64,000 nucleotides of DNA from JABWBJ01 sp036507855 (GTDB taxonomy: Bacteria; Gemmatimonadota; Gemmatimonadetes; Gemmatimonadales; Gemmatimonadaceae): contig DATCIJ010000018.1 of assembly GCA_036507855.1 (NCBI GenBank), positions 16,528-80,527 of the forward strand. The letters run 5' to 3'. Positions 16,817 to 25,692 of the stretch are shown here, in pieces. A program made the position numbers and the translations under genes. Under the pieces are notes generated by a model, which worked only from the letters and a program-made list of their open reading frames with translations, was not told where the DNA came from and searched no databases. Position 1 is the first letter of the stretch. Each line of letters opens with the position of its first letter.

Positions 16817-18412
16817 CTAGGGTCGAATTGCTTCGCGCAGCACATGGCCGTCCAGCCGTTCCATTGGGCGCACGCCCGCAATGGCCGCGAGGGTAGGGGC
16901 GATATCTACGACCAGCGCCTTCCGGGAGTTGTGCCCAGGTTTGATGCCGGCGCCGTAGAAGATGATTGGCACCTGAGCATCCGAGTCGTGCGGTGAGCCG
17001 TGCGTGGCGAAGTTCGTGCCCTGCCAGTACCAGTAGGGCCGAAGTGTCACGACGGCCGCAGCCGGCTCTTCTGGAGGCAGTAGATGTAACCAGCGTCTGG
17101 CTATGTAGTCGGTTGATGTGTCCTTGGTCGCCAGTGCGGCCACGCGATCTACCCGCAAAACCCCTCGCACCTTCATGACTTCGGTCGCGAATGTCCGCGT
17201 CACCGCCTCGGCGCGAAGACCGGCGCGCGTGATCGCCGCTTCATCGAGATACAGGATGCCCTCGTCGAACGAGAATGCACTGGTGTCAACACCAGCGGCG
17301 CGCAGACTCGCGAAGAGAGGCACGATCGCGGGAGCCAGGTTGACCTTGCCGACACCTTTGTTGGGGTATCTCGATTTCGCTTCGGGAAGGGGTGTTACGC
17401 CATGGTCCGAGGTCAGCGCCAATACCACTCGAGTCGAATCACGCAGCATGAACAACGTATCCAGGAAGGCTCCGAGATAGCGATCCAGACGAAGGATCTG
17501 GTCGTGAATCTCGCGCGAATCGGGACCGAAGCGATGACCAACGGCGTCAGTCGTCGAGAGCGATACTGCCAGCAGATCCGTTGAGGACCCGGCGCCGAGT
17601 CGCATCTGCTTCAGCCCTTCGAGCGCGAGGGAAAGCGTGAGCTGATCCATCATTGGAAAGGCGCTGAAGCTGGCCGCTGCCTGGGCAGCGTCGGTCGGGA
17701 CGAGATGCGGAAAGACGTAGTCCTCTCCGTCGTTTTCGGTCACAACCGCGTCCGGCTCCGAATACTGGGACGGGTCGAGCAGGAGGTCCCAAGTCTTGCC
17801 CGCCCATTGTTGTGGCAGCCTCCGCTCGTTGAAGGCCTGCACCCACGCGGGAAGTGAGTCGCCGTAGTATCGGCTCGTCGTGAACGTCCCGTTCGTCGCA
17901 TACCAGAACGCCGGTTGCATTGCGCGGCCGAGCGGAAGAATAGCGCCCCGGTCCTTTCGAGAAACCGACAGGGCTCGTGATCCGGAGTTCGAGGAGCGCA
18001 GCCAGTCGGCAAGCGTCGTTCCCCTGAATCTGAACGGTGACGCTGGCAAGCCGCGCGCGCCGATCAACGGAAACTGCGGATCATAAACGCCCAGGGTGTT
18101 CGACACGATGCCGGTGGAACTCGGGAACCGGCCTGACAACGTGCTGGCGTGGCCCGGAGCCGTTTCTGTGTTTGCGTGATCCTGGAATCCGTTCATGAAG
18201 ACGGCGCCACCGCGAAGCAGCCGGGCCAACCCACCGGAAAGCTGCCGCTCCCAGAGCGTCAGGTAATCGGGCCGCAGCTGGTCGACCGTCAGCATGACCA
18301 CCAGTGTTGGCCGCTGCGGTGCGGTCTGCGCCGCCGCTGGGCGGACTGGAAGGGAGAGCGCGGCGACGATGAGCGCGGCCGCGGCAGGTCGTGGCAAGGT
18401 CAGGCTGGGCAT
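16817..18412 (-). CDS. PafA-like alkaline phosphatase / phosphodiesterase
   Basis: The 531-residue secreted enzyme has a signal peptide (AAALIVAALSLPVRPAAAQ). The alkaline-phosphatase-superfamily core follows: metal site VVMLTVDQLRPDYL, nucleophile threonine in NTETAPGHASTLSG, TSDHGVTPLPE, and the C-terminal histidine loop HGSPHDSDAQVPIIFYG. The match is to PafA-type enzymes, which hydrolyse phosphomonoesters in the periplasm. A TACATT box ends 8 nt before the ATG and no ribosome site is seen, so translation may be leaderless. No PHO box was identified. Confidence 0.88.
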   Translation of the reverse strand: MPSLTLPRPAAAALIVAALSLPVRPAAAQTAPQRPTLVVMLTVDQLRPDYLTLWERQLSGGLARLLRGGAVFMNGFQDHANTETAPGHASTLSGRFPSSTGIVSNTLGVYDPQFPLIGARGLPASPFRFRGTTLADWLRSSNSGSRALSVSRKDRGAILPLGRAMQPAFWYATNGTFTTSRYYGDSLPAWVQAFNERRLPQQWAGKTWDLLLDPSQYSEPDAVVTENDGEDYVFPHLVPTDAAQAAASFSAFPMMDQLTLSLALEGLKQMRLGAGSSTDLLAVSLSTTDAVGHRFGPDSREIHDQILRLDRYLGAFLDTLFMLRDSTRVVLALTSDHGVTPLPEAKSRYPNKGVGKVNLAPAIVPLFASLRAAGVDTSAFSFDEGILYLDEAAITRAGLRAEAVTRTFATEVMKVRGVLRVDRVAALATKDTSTDYIARRWLHLLPPEEPAAAVVTLRPYWYWQGTNFATHGSPHDSDAQVPIIFYGAGIKPGHNSRKALVVDIAPTLAAIAGVRPMERLDGHVLREAIRP

Positions 18413-18517
18413 GGCAGGAGAATGTACCCCGGGAAACCCGGGTTTAGCAGCATTGGTTGCGAGTTTTGTGCCCTCGGCGCGAGTTGCCTGGAACCACGCC
18501 GGGGTTCGCCCCTGGGC

Positions 18518-19183
18518 TCATCGCCACATCGCGATGGCGGACAACGGCAAACGCTCGATATCCGGCACCCGGGCATCTGCGGCGGGGAAGCCAACGGGGA
18601 GGACCAGATAGGCTTTCTCGTTCGGCGGCCGTTCCAGGAGCTCCGAGAGAAACCCCATGGGATTCGGCGTGTGCGTGAGCGTCACGAGGCCCATCATGTG
18701 CACGGCCGCAATGAAGAAGCCCGCCGCAATACCAACGGATTCCTGGGTGTAGTAGTGCGGCCGCTTCGAGCCGTCTTCGTTGACGCCGTACGCCTTGCGG
18801 AAGACGACGACGAGCCAGGGTGCGTCGGTCAGGTGCGCCTTGTGCTCGTCGGTGCCGAGTGGAGCGAGCGCCTCCAGCCACTCCGGTGGCATCCGGCCGT
18901 GATAGTTCTCGTACTCTTCCCGCTCCGCGGCTTCACGAATGCGCTGTTTCAGGTCCGGATCGGAAACAGCAACGAACGTCCACGGCTGCTGATGCGCTCC
19001 ACTGGGCGCAGTTCCAGCGGTGCGAATTGCCAGTTCGATCGCCTCGCGAGGCACGGGGTCGGTGGAGAAGTGACGTGTGGTGCGTCGCGTCGCCATTCCA
19101 CCGTGAAATTCCCGCGCGCGCCGGACAATCTCGTCAGCCGGACGACGGCTGAACGCCAAGTTCCTGAATCGGGGCTCGGTCAT
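18518..19183 (-). CDS. Iodotyrosine-deiodinase-like nitroreductase
   Basis: The 221-residue flavoenzyme belongs to the nitroreductase superfamily. The FMN-binding start is RRTTRHFSTDPVP. TAPSGAHQQPWTFVAV is the signature of the iodotyrosine deiodinase (IYD) branch, which normally reads APSGAHxEPWTF. The lid segment EREEYENYHGRM and the lysine in DEHKAHL correspond to residues that clamp the halotyrosine zwitterion in animal IYD. THTPNPMGF and PVGFPAADARVPD complete the match. It may reductively dehalogenate halotyrosines or reduce related phenolics. Assignment to the branch is by motif; the substrate is inferred. Confidence 0.8.
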   Translation of the reverse strand: MTEPRFRNLAFSRRPADEIVRRAREFHGGMATRRTTRHFSTDPVPREAIELAIRTAGTAPSGAHQQPWTFVAVSDPDLKQRIREAAEREEYENYHGRMPPEWLEALAPLGTDEHKAHLTDAPWLVVVFRKAYGVNEDGSKRPHYYTQESVGIAAGFFIAAVHMMGLVTLTHTPNPMGFLSELLERPPNEKAYLVLPVGFPAADARVPDIERLPLSAIAMWR

Positions 19184-19345
19184 GAAGGGGAGTCCGAGGT
19201 CAGAGGTCAGAGCTCAGGGTGTCGGAATTCTCGTTCAGCCGCCTGGTGTCGAACTCTGGAGCTCTGGACTCCGCGTACTGGATTCTGATGAGCACGGGCC
19301 CCAGCCGCTGCTGCCGCGACCTTCGACACGGCAACGCGCTGCGGA

Positions 19346-20560
19346 TCAACCTAACGCGCGCTCGAGGCGCCGGAGACCTTCCTCGAGGTCTGCCCGCGTT
19401 GCGACGAGAGGAGGCAGGACGCGCAGCGTGTGGTCGCCTGCACCCACGAGCAGGAGTCCTTCGTCCCGAGCGCGGCGTATCACGTCCGCCGCGGGTTCGT
19501 GTACGTCGATGCCCCAGATGAAACCCGTGCCTCTCACGTCACGAATCCTGCCGGTCCGGGCCGTGAGCTCGCGCAGAGTCTCGCCAAGCCAATCTCCACC
19601 GTTGCGAACGGACTCCAACAGCGTCGGATCGGCAACGCGATCCAGGACGTGACTCGCCACGGAGGTCACGAACGGTCCCCCGCCAAACGTGGAACCGTGG
19701 TCGCCCGGTTGAATCGTCGCGGCGATTTCCTCGGTCATGAGGATCGCGCCCATTGGCAGCCCGCCGGCGATTGGCTTGGCGAGCGTCATGAGGTCGGGAA
19801 CGACGTTGACCCGCTGATATGCGAAGAGGTGACCCGTGCGTCCCAGTCCGCACTGGATCTCATCGAACATCAGCGCGATGCGCCGCTCGCGCGTCAGCGC
19901 GCGCAATTCGAGGAGGTACCCGGCGTCGAACACGCGGACTCCGCCTTCGCCTTGAATGGGCTCGATGACAAGCGCCGCGACGGTTTCGCCAGCGAGGATC
20001 CCGGCCAGGCTTTCGAGGTCCCGTTCGGCAATGGACACGCCGCCGGCCAGCGGACGGAACGGAGCTCGGTACGCCGGCCGATCGGTCGCGGCCAGGCTGG
20101 CGAAGAGGCGCCCGTGAAACGAGCCGCGCACACCCACGATCTCGTGCTTGGCGGGCGATCCCACCGTTCGCGCCCACCGTCGCGCGAACTTGAACGCGCC
20201 TTCGTTCGCCTCGACGCCTGAATTGCAGAAGAACACGCGATCGGCGAACGAGAGGTCTGCGAGTCGCTGGGCGAGCTGCTCCCCGGGTGACGTGCGGAAG
20301 AGGTTCGAGACGTGAATGAGACCGTCGGCCGCGGCATTTATCGCGTTTCGCAACCCCTCGTCACCATAGCCTAACGCGTTGACGGCGATGCCACTGGTGA
20401 AGTCGAGATACTCGCGTCCTTCGGTGTCGTACAGTCGGATCCCTTCCCCGCGCACCAGCTCGATCGGGGCTCGCTTGTAGACCGGCAACAATGCCGAAGG
20501 TGTCTGGGTCGACGGAGTCAACGTCGGTGCAGCGGGTGATGGTGCCATGAGGGTGGCCAT
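19346..20560 (-). CDS. argD: Acetylornithine aminotransferase ArgD
   Basis: The 404-residue PLP enzyme transfers an amino group from glutamate to N-acetylglutamate semialdehyde in arginine synthesis; ArgD often also serves lysine synthesis. Motifs include YLDFTSGIAVNALGYGD, FCNSGVEANEGAFKFAR, FDEIQCGLGRTG with the PLP-binding aspartate, and TLAKPIAGGLPMGA with the Schiff-base lysine. It starts 2 nt after the argB stop and is the last gene of argC-argB-argD. Its stop lies in a CCTAACG motif. The length is typical for the family. Confidence 0.96.
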   Translation of the reverse strand: MATLMAPSPAAPTLTPSTQTPSALLPVYKRAPIELVRGEGIRLYDTEGREYLDFTSGIAVNALGYGDEGLRNAINAAADGLIHVSNLFRTSPGEQLAQRLADLSFADRVFFCNSGVEANEGAFKFARRWARTVGSPAKHEIVGVRGSFHGRLFASLAATDRPAYRAPFRPLAGGVSIAERDLESLAGILAGETVAALVIEPIQGEGGVRVFDAGYLLELRALTRERRIALMFDEIQCGLGRTGHLFAYQRVNVVPDLMTLAKPIAGGLPMGAILMTEEIAATIQPGDHGSTFGGGPFVTSVASHVLDRVADPTLLESVRNGGDWLGETLRELTARTGRIRDVRGTGFIWGIDVHEPAADVIRRARDEGLLLVGAGDHTLRVLPPLVATRADLEEGLRRLERALG

Positions 20561-20562
20561 GT

Positions 20563-21321
20563 TCAGGCGGGCGAGTGGGCGGTGGTGAGGCGAGTGCCGG
20601 CATCGGGATCGAGGAGGGCGCCAGCGTCGCTGATCCGGACCGCCGAAACACCCGCGGCAATGGCGCGACGCGCGGCCTGAAGCTTGGCGGACATGCCGCC
20701 CCGGGCGATGCCTGACGCGATCATGTCATCAACGGTATCGACAGGAATCGACGGGACGAGGGACCCGGCGGCGTCGAGGACCCCCGGGACGTCGGCCAGC
20801 AGCAGCAATTCGTCGGCGCCGAGCGCCCCGGCGATCGCTGCCGCAGCGTCGTCGCCGTTGATGTTGAGGCCTTTCCCCGTTTCGGCGTGGCGGCCGAGGG
20901 GAGAGACAACGGGCACGAAGCCGGCTGAAAGCAGCGCTTCAACCGGGCGCGGGTCGGCGTTGAGAGGTTCCCCCACGGCGCCGAGCGCGCCACCGTCGAG
21001 GAGCTGCGCCGGCAGCAGCCCGCCGTCTTCGCCGGAGATGCCGATGGCGGCAACCCCTTCGCCGAGGAGCTGCCTGACGAGACGTTTGTTGACTGCGCCG
21101 GAGAGCACCATGCGGACGACTTCCATGTCCTCATCCGTGGTGACGCGGCGCCCGCCGATGAACGTTGGCTCCGAACCGAGGCGGCGCTGCAGTGCGGTCA
21201 CCTCGTCGCCGCCACCGTGGACGACGACGAGCTCGTCCCCACTGCGCACCACCTCGGCGAGCATTCGTGGCAAGGCGGGGTCGTTCTGCGCGCGTCCGCC
21301 GATCTTGACGACGCGCCTCAC
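20563..21321 (-). CDS. argB: Acetylglutamate kinase ArgB
   Basis: The 252-residue enzyme phosphorylates N-acetylglutamate. The start is GTG at 21321, overlapping the argC TGA (GTGA), and puts the first strand (RRVVKIGG) where the family has VVKxGG. Other motifs are VVVHGGGDE, GISGEDGGLLPA and NINGDDAAAAIAGAL with ATP- and substrate-binding glycines and aspartates. It is shorter than arginine-inhibited hexameric kinases and lacks their N-terminal helix. It may thus be insensitive to arginine feedback; that is inference. Confidence 0.95.
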   Translation of the reverse strand: MRRVVKIGGRAQNDPALPRMLAEVVRSGDELVVVHGGGDEVTALQRRLGSEPTFIGGRRVTTDEDMEVVRMVLSGAVNKRLVRQLLGEGVAAIGISGEDGGLLPAQLLDGGALGAVGEPLNADPRPVEALLSAGFVPVVSPLGRHAETGKGLNINGDDAAAAIAGALGADELLLLADVPGVLDAAGSLVPSIPVDTVDDMIASGIARGGMSAKLQAARRAIAAGVSAVRISDAGALLDPDAGTRLTTAHSPA

Positions 21322-22277
21322 GCGGGCAACCCCATGGTCTCCGTCAGGCCGAAGGAGACATTCGCGTTCTGGATTGCCTGGCCTGCCGCACCTTTCACCA
21401 GGTTGTCGATGGCCGAAAAGACGAGGAGCGTTGGCTGCCGGAGGCCACTGGCGCGGCGCACCGCAATGCGCACGACGTTTCTCCGAACGACGTCCTTGAG
21501 TGAGGGGAGGTCGGACGACAGTTCGACGAACGGCTCGTTGGCGTAATCCTCCCGCCATGGCGCGAGCAAGTCGTCGGGGATCGACGTAACGGGCACGGTG
21601 AGCGTCGCGAGGATGCCCCGCGCCACCGGAAGGAGGTGCGGTGTGAACAGCAGATCGAGGTCGCCGTTCAAATGGGAGATCGTCTCCCGCATCTCCGGCA
21701 GGTGTCGGTGTTCGTTTCCCACCGCGTAGGCGCGGAAGTTCTCCGTGACTTCGGCGAACATCATGTCGGCGCGCGGCGAATTGCCCGCACCGGTTACTCC
21801 GCTGGCGGCGTCCGCCACGACGGTCGAGCCGGGCACCATGAGGCCGTGGCGCGCTAAAGGCGCCAGCGCGAGAAGAATCGCCGTGGGATAGCAGCCCGGG
21901 TTGGCGATCAAGGGGGCGTCCTTCAGTTGCTGCCGGTTCAACTCGGTGAGTCCGTACGGCACGACCTGCGTGGAATGTCCGGGCCGGAGATCCGAGGAAA
22001 GATCAACCACCCGTGCGCCAGCGTTCCGCACGCGGGCGACCCACTCGGCGGAAGCGCCATGTGGGAGGGAGCTGAAGACGAGCTCCGCCTGCTTGAGGGG
22101 CGCGTCTTCCGTGGCGACGAAGGTTACGGACCCGGAAGGCAGCGTCATGCGTTCGCCGCGCCGTTCGTTGGCGGTTGCGAAGGTCAATTCGAGCCCCGGG
22201 TGGTCGGCGATGAGCGTGCAGAGTTCACGTCCTGCGTACCCACTTGCGCCGAGGACGCCGACGGGAATTCTATGCAT
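21318..22277 (-). CDS. argC: N-acetyl-gamma-glutamyl-phosphate reductase ArgC
   Basis: The 319-residue enzyme reduces acetylglutamyl phosphate with NADPH. The Rossmann loop is VGVLGASGYAGREL, the catalytic cysteine lies in ANPGCYPTAILLAL, and the histidine in NEHRHLPEM. It is the first gene of argCBD. The promoter pair ends only 6 nt before the ATG and overlaps a candidate ARG box, so the operon is likely repressed by ArgR, encoded divergently 147 bp away. There is no ribosome-binding site. Confidence 0.96.
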   Translation of the reverse strand: MHRIPVGVLGASGYAGRELCTLIADHPGLELTFATANERRGERMTLPSGSVTFVATEDAPLKQAELVFSSLPHGASAEWVARVRNAGARVVDLSSDLRPGHSTQVVPYGLTELNRQQLKDAPLIANPGCYPTAILLALAPLARHGLMVPGSTVVADAASGVTGAGNSPRADMMFAEVTENFRAYAVGNEHRHLPEMRETISHLNGDLDLLFTPHLLPVARGILATLTVPVTSIPDDLLAPWREDYANEPFVELSSDLPSLKDVVRRNVVRIAVRRASGLRQPTLLVFSAIDNLVKGAAGQAIQNANVSFGLTETMGLPA

Positions 22278-22312
22278 GGAGAATGCATATTATTGCACAT
22301 CGGCCATGTCAA
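22278..22312 (-). promoter_or_regulatory. argC promoter overlapping a candidate ARG box
   Basis: On the minus strand TTGACA (22307-22312) is followed after 17 nt by TATGCA (22284-22289), 6 nt before the argC ATG. The sequence GAATGCATATTATTGCAC (plus strand, 22281-22298) covers the -10 region and contains the imperfect palindrome TGCATATTATTGCA. It shares GAATGCATA with the argG promoter. Confidence 0.6.
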
Positions 22313-22364
22313 CGGCCACGCTACACGCAACGCGACGGATGCACACCGCCGCGACGCTGACCGC

Positions 22365-22393
22365 TTACCCCTCCGGAACCACCATGCTATCGT
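22365..22393 (+). promoter_or_regulatory. Candidate argR promoter (extended -10)
   Basis: TTACCC (22365-22370), a 17-nt spacer and TATCGT (22388-22393) with a TG one base upstream of the -10 (ATGC TATCGT). The start would be near 22400, with CGGAGAG as ribosome site before GTG 22424. Confidence 0.5.
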
Positions 22394-22423
22394 CGGTTCG
22401 CCAGTGACGGAGAGCCTCGACGC

Positions 22424-22879
22424 GTGAACAAGAAACGGCGGCAACAGGTCATTCTCGAGCTCGTTGCGGCGCAACCCGTCGCGAGCCAGGAGGAGCTTCG
22501 CCAGTTGCTGGAGGATCGCGGCTTTGCGGTCACGCAGTCCACGCTTTCGCGTGACCTGCGCGAACTCCGGCTCGCCCGCATCCCTACCCCGCAAGGCGCC
22601 CGCTACGCCTCGCCCGACGCATTGGCGGAAGATCACCGGACAGCGCTGGAGGACGTGCTGCCCCAGTTCTTCGAGTCGAGCGATGGCGTCGGTGAACTGC
22701 TGGTCCTGAAGACAATCGCCGGCGGCGCCCAGCCCATCGCCGAAGCCATCGATGCCCAGGCGTACCCTGATGTCCTGGGCACCATTGGCGGCGAGAACAC
22801 CATTCTCATCATCTGCCGCTCCACCGCGGCCCGCGACCGTTTGGAGCGACGGCTCGAACGGCTCGCGCGCTCCGGATAG
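22424..22879 (+). CDS. argR: Arginine repressor ArgR
   Basis: The 151-residue protein has the N-terminal winged helix (RQQVILELVAAQPVASQEEL, then AVTQSTLSRDLRELRLARI, the ArgR signature). The C-terminal arginine-binding and trimerisation domain contains VLKTIAGGAQPIAEAIDA and GTIGGENTILIICRS. ArgR hexamers bind ARG boxes when arginine is present. It lies between argCBD and argGH and candidate boxes occur in both promoters. The start is GTG, after CGGAGAG. The length is typical. Confidence 0.96.
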   Translation: MNKKRRQQVILELVAAQPVASQEELRQLLEDRGFAVTQSTLSRDLRELRLARIPTPQGARYASPDALAEDHRTALEDVLPQFFESSDGVGELLVLKTIAGGAQPIAEAIDAQAYPDVLGTIGGENTILIICRSTAARDRLERRLERLARSG

Positions 22880-22918
22880 CATGGGCGTATCGGCACTCGA
22901 AAGACGCGCGATCTGACG

Positions 22919-22955
22919 TTGAATTCATCGCTGCGTTTCGGTTAATTATGCATTC
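22919..22955 (+). promoter_or_regulatory. argG promoter region with candidate ARG box
   Basis: TTGAAT (22919-22924) and TTAATT (22942-22947) are 17 nt apart. TTAATTATGCATTC (22942-22955) read on the other strand is GAATGCATAATTAA, which shares GAATGCATA with the site at argC. This is a plausible ArgR operator over the -10 region. Confidence 0.55.
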
Positions 22956-22992
22956 GCAGGAATCACCAGCTCGACATCCGACGGAGCCGTCC

Positions 22993-24234
22993 ATGCAGCG
23001 CATAGTGCTCGCCTATTCCGGGGGGCTCGACACCTCCATCATCGTGCCGTGGCTTCGCGAGCATTATGACGCGGAGGTCATTTGTGTCGCCGCCGACATC
23101 GGACAGGGCGAGGGCGAACTGGATGGCATCGTAGAAAAAGCCCTGAGGTCGGGCGCCGTCTCGTGCACCGTCGAGGATCTGCGGCAGGAGTTCGTCGAAT
23201 CCTTCGTCTACCCGACGCTGCGGGCCGGAGCGATCTACAACCGCAAATACCTCCTCGGCACGTCCATCGCCCGTCCCCTCATTGCCCGGCGGCAGGTCGA
23301 AGTCGCTCGCGCGGTCGGCGCTGATGCCCTCGCCCATGGCTGCACGGGCAAGGGGAACGACCAGGTGCGTTTCGAACTCACCTACATGGCGTTCGCCCCT
23401 GACCTCAAGGTCATCGCGCCGTGGCGGGAGTGGGACATCCGAAGCCGGGAGGATGCGCTGGCATACGCCGCCGCGCGCGGCATTCCGGTGTCAGCCACCA
23501 CGACCAAGATCTACTCACGCGATCGCAATCTCTGGCACATCTCGCATGAAGGCGGCGTGCTGGAGGACCCGAATCAGGCGCCGCCCAAAGAGCTCTTCCT
23601 GCTGACGACTGATCCCGAGGACGCACCGCCCGAACCGGAGAAGGTCACGATCGGTTTCCGGAGCGGCACGCCAGTCTCGGTGAACGGCAGGACGCTCGGC
23701 GCCGTGGACCTCCTGACAGAGTTGAACAGAATCGCCGGCCGCCACGGTGTCGGCCGGGCCGACATCGTCGAGGACCGGCTCATCGGCATGAAGTCGCGCG
23801 GCGTCTACGAGACGCCGGGCGGAACGCTCCTCTACACGGCGCTCAGTGAACTGGAGATGCTCGTGCTCGACCGTCGCACGATGGCCGCCAAGGATCTCCT
23901 GGCGCCCCGGTACGCCGACCTTGTCTACGAGGGGCGTTGGTGGACCACCGAACGTGAGGCGTACGACGCCTTCGTCGACAAGGTGCAGGAGCGCGTGACC
24001 GGGACGGTGTCACTCCGCTTGTACAAGGGCAACGTGGCGATTGCCGGTCGCGAGAGTGAGAACGCGCTGTACGACGAGCGCTTCGTGACATTCGGCGAGG
24101 ACGACGTCTACGAGCAGAGTGACGCCGCCGGGTTCATTCGGCTCTTCGGGCTCCCGGCCCGCGTGCGCGCGCTGAAGGACCAGCAGTTGGCGGCGTCGGA
24201 GCGGGCTTCCCGGACTGAAGTCGCCGCGCGGTGA
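22993..24234 (+). CDS. argG: Argininosuccinate synthase ArgG
   Basis: The 413-residue enzyme joins citrulline and aspartate using ATP. The PP-loop is VLAYSGGLDTSIIVPWL. HGCTGKGNDQVRFELTY and IYSRDRNLWHISHEGG are further family signatures. The ATG at 22993 is chosen because the PP-loop must lie within a few residues of the N-terminus and a GGAG ribosome site precedes it. It is the first gene of argGH; the argH start overlaps its stop by 4 nt. Confidence 0.97.
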   Translation: MQRIVLAYSGGLDTSIIVPWLREHYDAEVICVAADIGQGEGELDGIVEKALRSGAVSCTVEDLRQEFVESFVYPTLRAGAIYNRKYLLGTSIARPLIARRQVEVARAVGADALAHGCTGKGNDQVRFELTYMAFAPDLKVIAPWREWDIRSREDALAYAAARGIPVSATTTKIYSRDRNLWHISHEGGVLEDPNQAPPKELFLLTTDPEDAPPEPEKVTIGFRSGTPVSVNGRTLGAVDLLTELNRIAGRHGVGRADIVEDRLIGMKSRGVYETPGGTLLYTALSELEMLVLDRRTMAAKDLLAPRYADLVYEGRWWTTEREAYDAFVDKVQERVTGTVSLRLYKGNVAIAGRESENALYDERFVTFGEDDVYEQSDAAGFIRLFGLPARVRALKDQQLAASERASRTEVAAR

Positions 24235-25652
24235 CGCGCGGCGACCCGGCGGCAGGCGGCCCGCCCGTCACAGCACCGTCGCATAAACTCTGGGGCGGAC
24301 GTTTTTCATCCGGGCCCAGCCCGCTGCTCGAGCAGGTCAACCGGTCGATCGGCGTCGACTATCGTCTCTGGCCCTTCGACGTCAGGCTTTCCCAGGCCTG
24401 GGCGGAAGCGTTAGGCGCCGCTGGCGTCATTCCGATCGACGAAAGCCGCGCTCTCGTCGACGGACTGGAGGCGGTCGGGCGGCGCCTGGCGGCTGGCGTG
24501 ACCCCGTCAGCGTCCGACGAAGACATCCACACGCTCATCGACCGCCTGCTGCACGAGGAGGTCGGCGACCCGGCGTCCCGGCTGCACACGGGACGAAGCC
24601 GCAACGATCAGGTGGCTACCGCAACCCGCATGTGGACCATTGACGCCTGCGGCCGCCTCGACACCCTGCTGCGCGAACTCCAGCAGGTGATGATCGCACA
24701 GGCGGAACGCCTCGGTGACGCGATCCTGCCGGCATATACGCACCTCCAGCGCGCGCAACCGGTCCGCGGCGCCCACTGGATGCTGTCGCACTTCTGGCCC
24801 CTCGAGCGGGATCGGGCGCGGATGGCCGCGGCCGCCCGCGCCGCGTCATCAATGCCGTTAGGCAGTGGCGCCGTGGCCGGCAGCGCCTTCCCGGTGTCGC
24901 GCGAGCTGCTGCGGCAGCGGCTCGGCTTCGCCGCCATTTCGCCGAACAGCATCGACGCGGTCGCCGATCGTGATTTCGTCGCCGAGACCTTGTTCGCGCT
25001 GACGCTGTTGGGCACGCACCTGTCTCGCCTCGCCGAGGATCTGATCCTCTTCGGGACCGGCGAGTTCGGGTTCGCGCGCTTCGGCGATGCGTTCAGCACC
25101 GGCTCGAGCATGATGCCGCAGAAGCGGAATCCCGACGTCTTCGAGATCGCCCGCGGTTCGGCAGCCCGGATGCTCGGCGACCTCACCACCGTGCTTGTCA
25201 CACTGAAGGGGCTCCCTTCCGGTTACAACAAGGACCTTCAGGATGACAAGCGTCCGCTGTTCGACGCGGTGGACACCATGATGCTCGTGGTGCCCGCGGT
25301 CGCCGGGGCGCTCGATGAAGTGATGTTCGACGTGGCGCGCATGCGCGCCGCGGTGTCCGCGGGCCTCATGGCCACCGACCTCGCCGACTATCTCGTGGAT
25401 CGGGGCGTCGCGTTCCGCGACGCGCACAGCGCGGTCGGGAAGCTGGTGCGTGAGGCGGAGGCGGCCGGGGTCGAACTGGATGGGCTGCCCCACGCGTCGT
25501 TTGCGGCCGCCCACCCTGCCTTTGGACCCGATGTGCTCGATGCGCTCACGCCCGAACGCTCATTGGCGCGGCGCAACCTCGCGGGAGGCACTGGACCCGC
25601 CGCGGTGCAGGAACAATTGGCGGCGGCGCGACGCATCGCCCAGGCCCGGTAG
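24231..25652 (+). CDS. argH: Argininosuccinate lyase ArgH
   Basis: The 473-residue enzyme splits argininosuccinate into arginine and fumarate. The fumarase/aspartase-superfamily signature GSSMMPQKRNPD is present, with RLHTGRSRNDQVATATRMW and AYTHLQRAQPV typical of ArgH. The start is GTG overlapping the argG stop; the first 15 residues are Gly/Pro-rich and the family core begins at KLWGGRF. Two rare TTA leucine codons fall in copies of the CGTTAGGC octamer (24409 and 24856). Confidence 0.97.
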   Translation: MTRGDPAAGGPPVTAPSHKLWGGRFSSGPSPLLEQVNRSIGVDYRLWPFDVRLSQAWAEALGAAGVIPIDESRALVDGLEAVGRRLAAGVTPSASDEDIHTLIDRLLHEEVGDPASRLHTGRSRNDQVATATRMWTIDACGRLDTLLRELQQVMIAQAERLGDAILPAYTHLQRAQPVRGAHWMLSHFWPLERDRARMAAAARAASSMPLGSGAVAGSAFPVSRELLRQRLGFAAISPNSIDAVADRDFVAETLFALTLLGTHLSRLAEDLILFGTGEFGFARFGDAFSTGSSMMPQKRNPDVFEIARGSAARMLGDLTTVLVTLKGLPSGYNKDLQDDKRPLFDAVDTMMLVVPAVAGALDEVMFDVARMRAAVSAGLMATDLADYLVDRGVAFRDAHSAVGKLVREAEAAGVELDGLPHASFAAAHPAFGPDVLDALTPERSLARRNLAGGTGPAAVQEQLAAARRIAQAR

Positions 25653-25692
25653 TGCGGACGGGAAGGACGGTCCTCTGACGGAGCGTCCGCGG

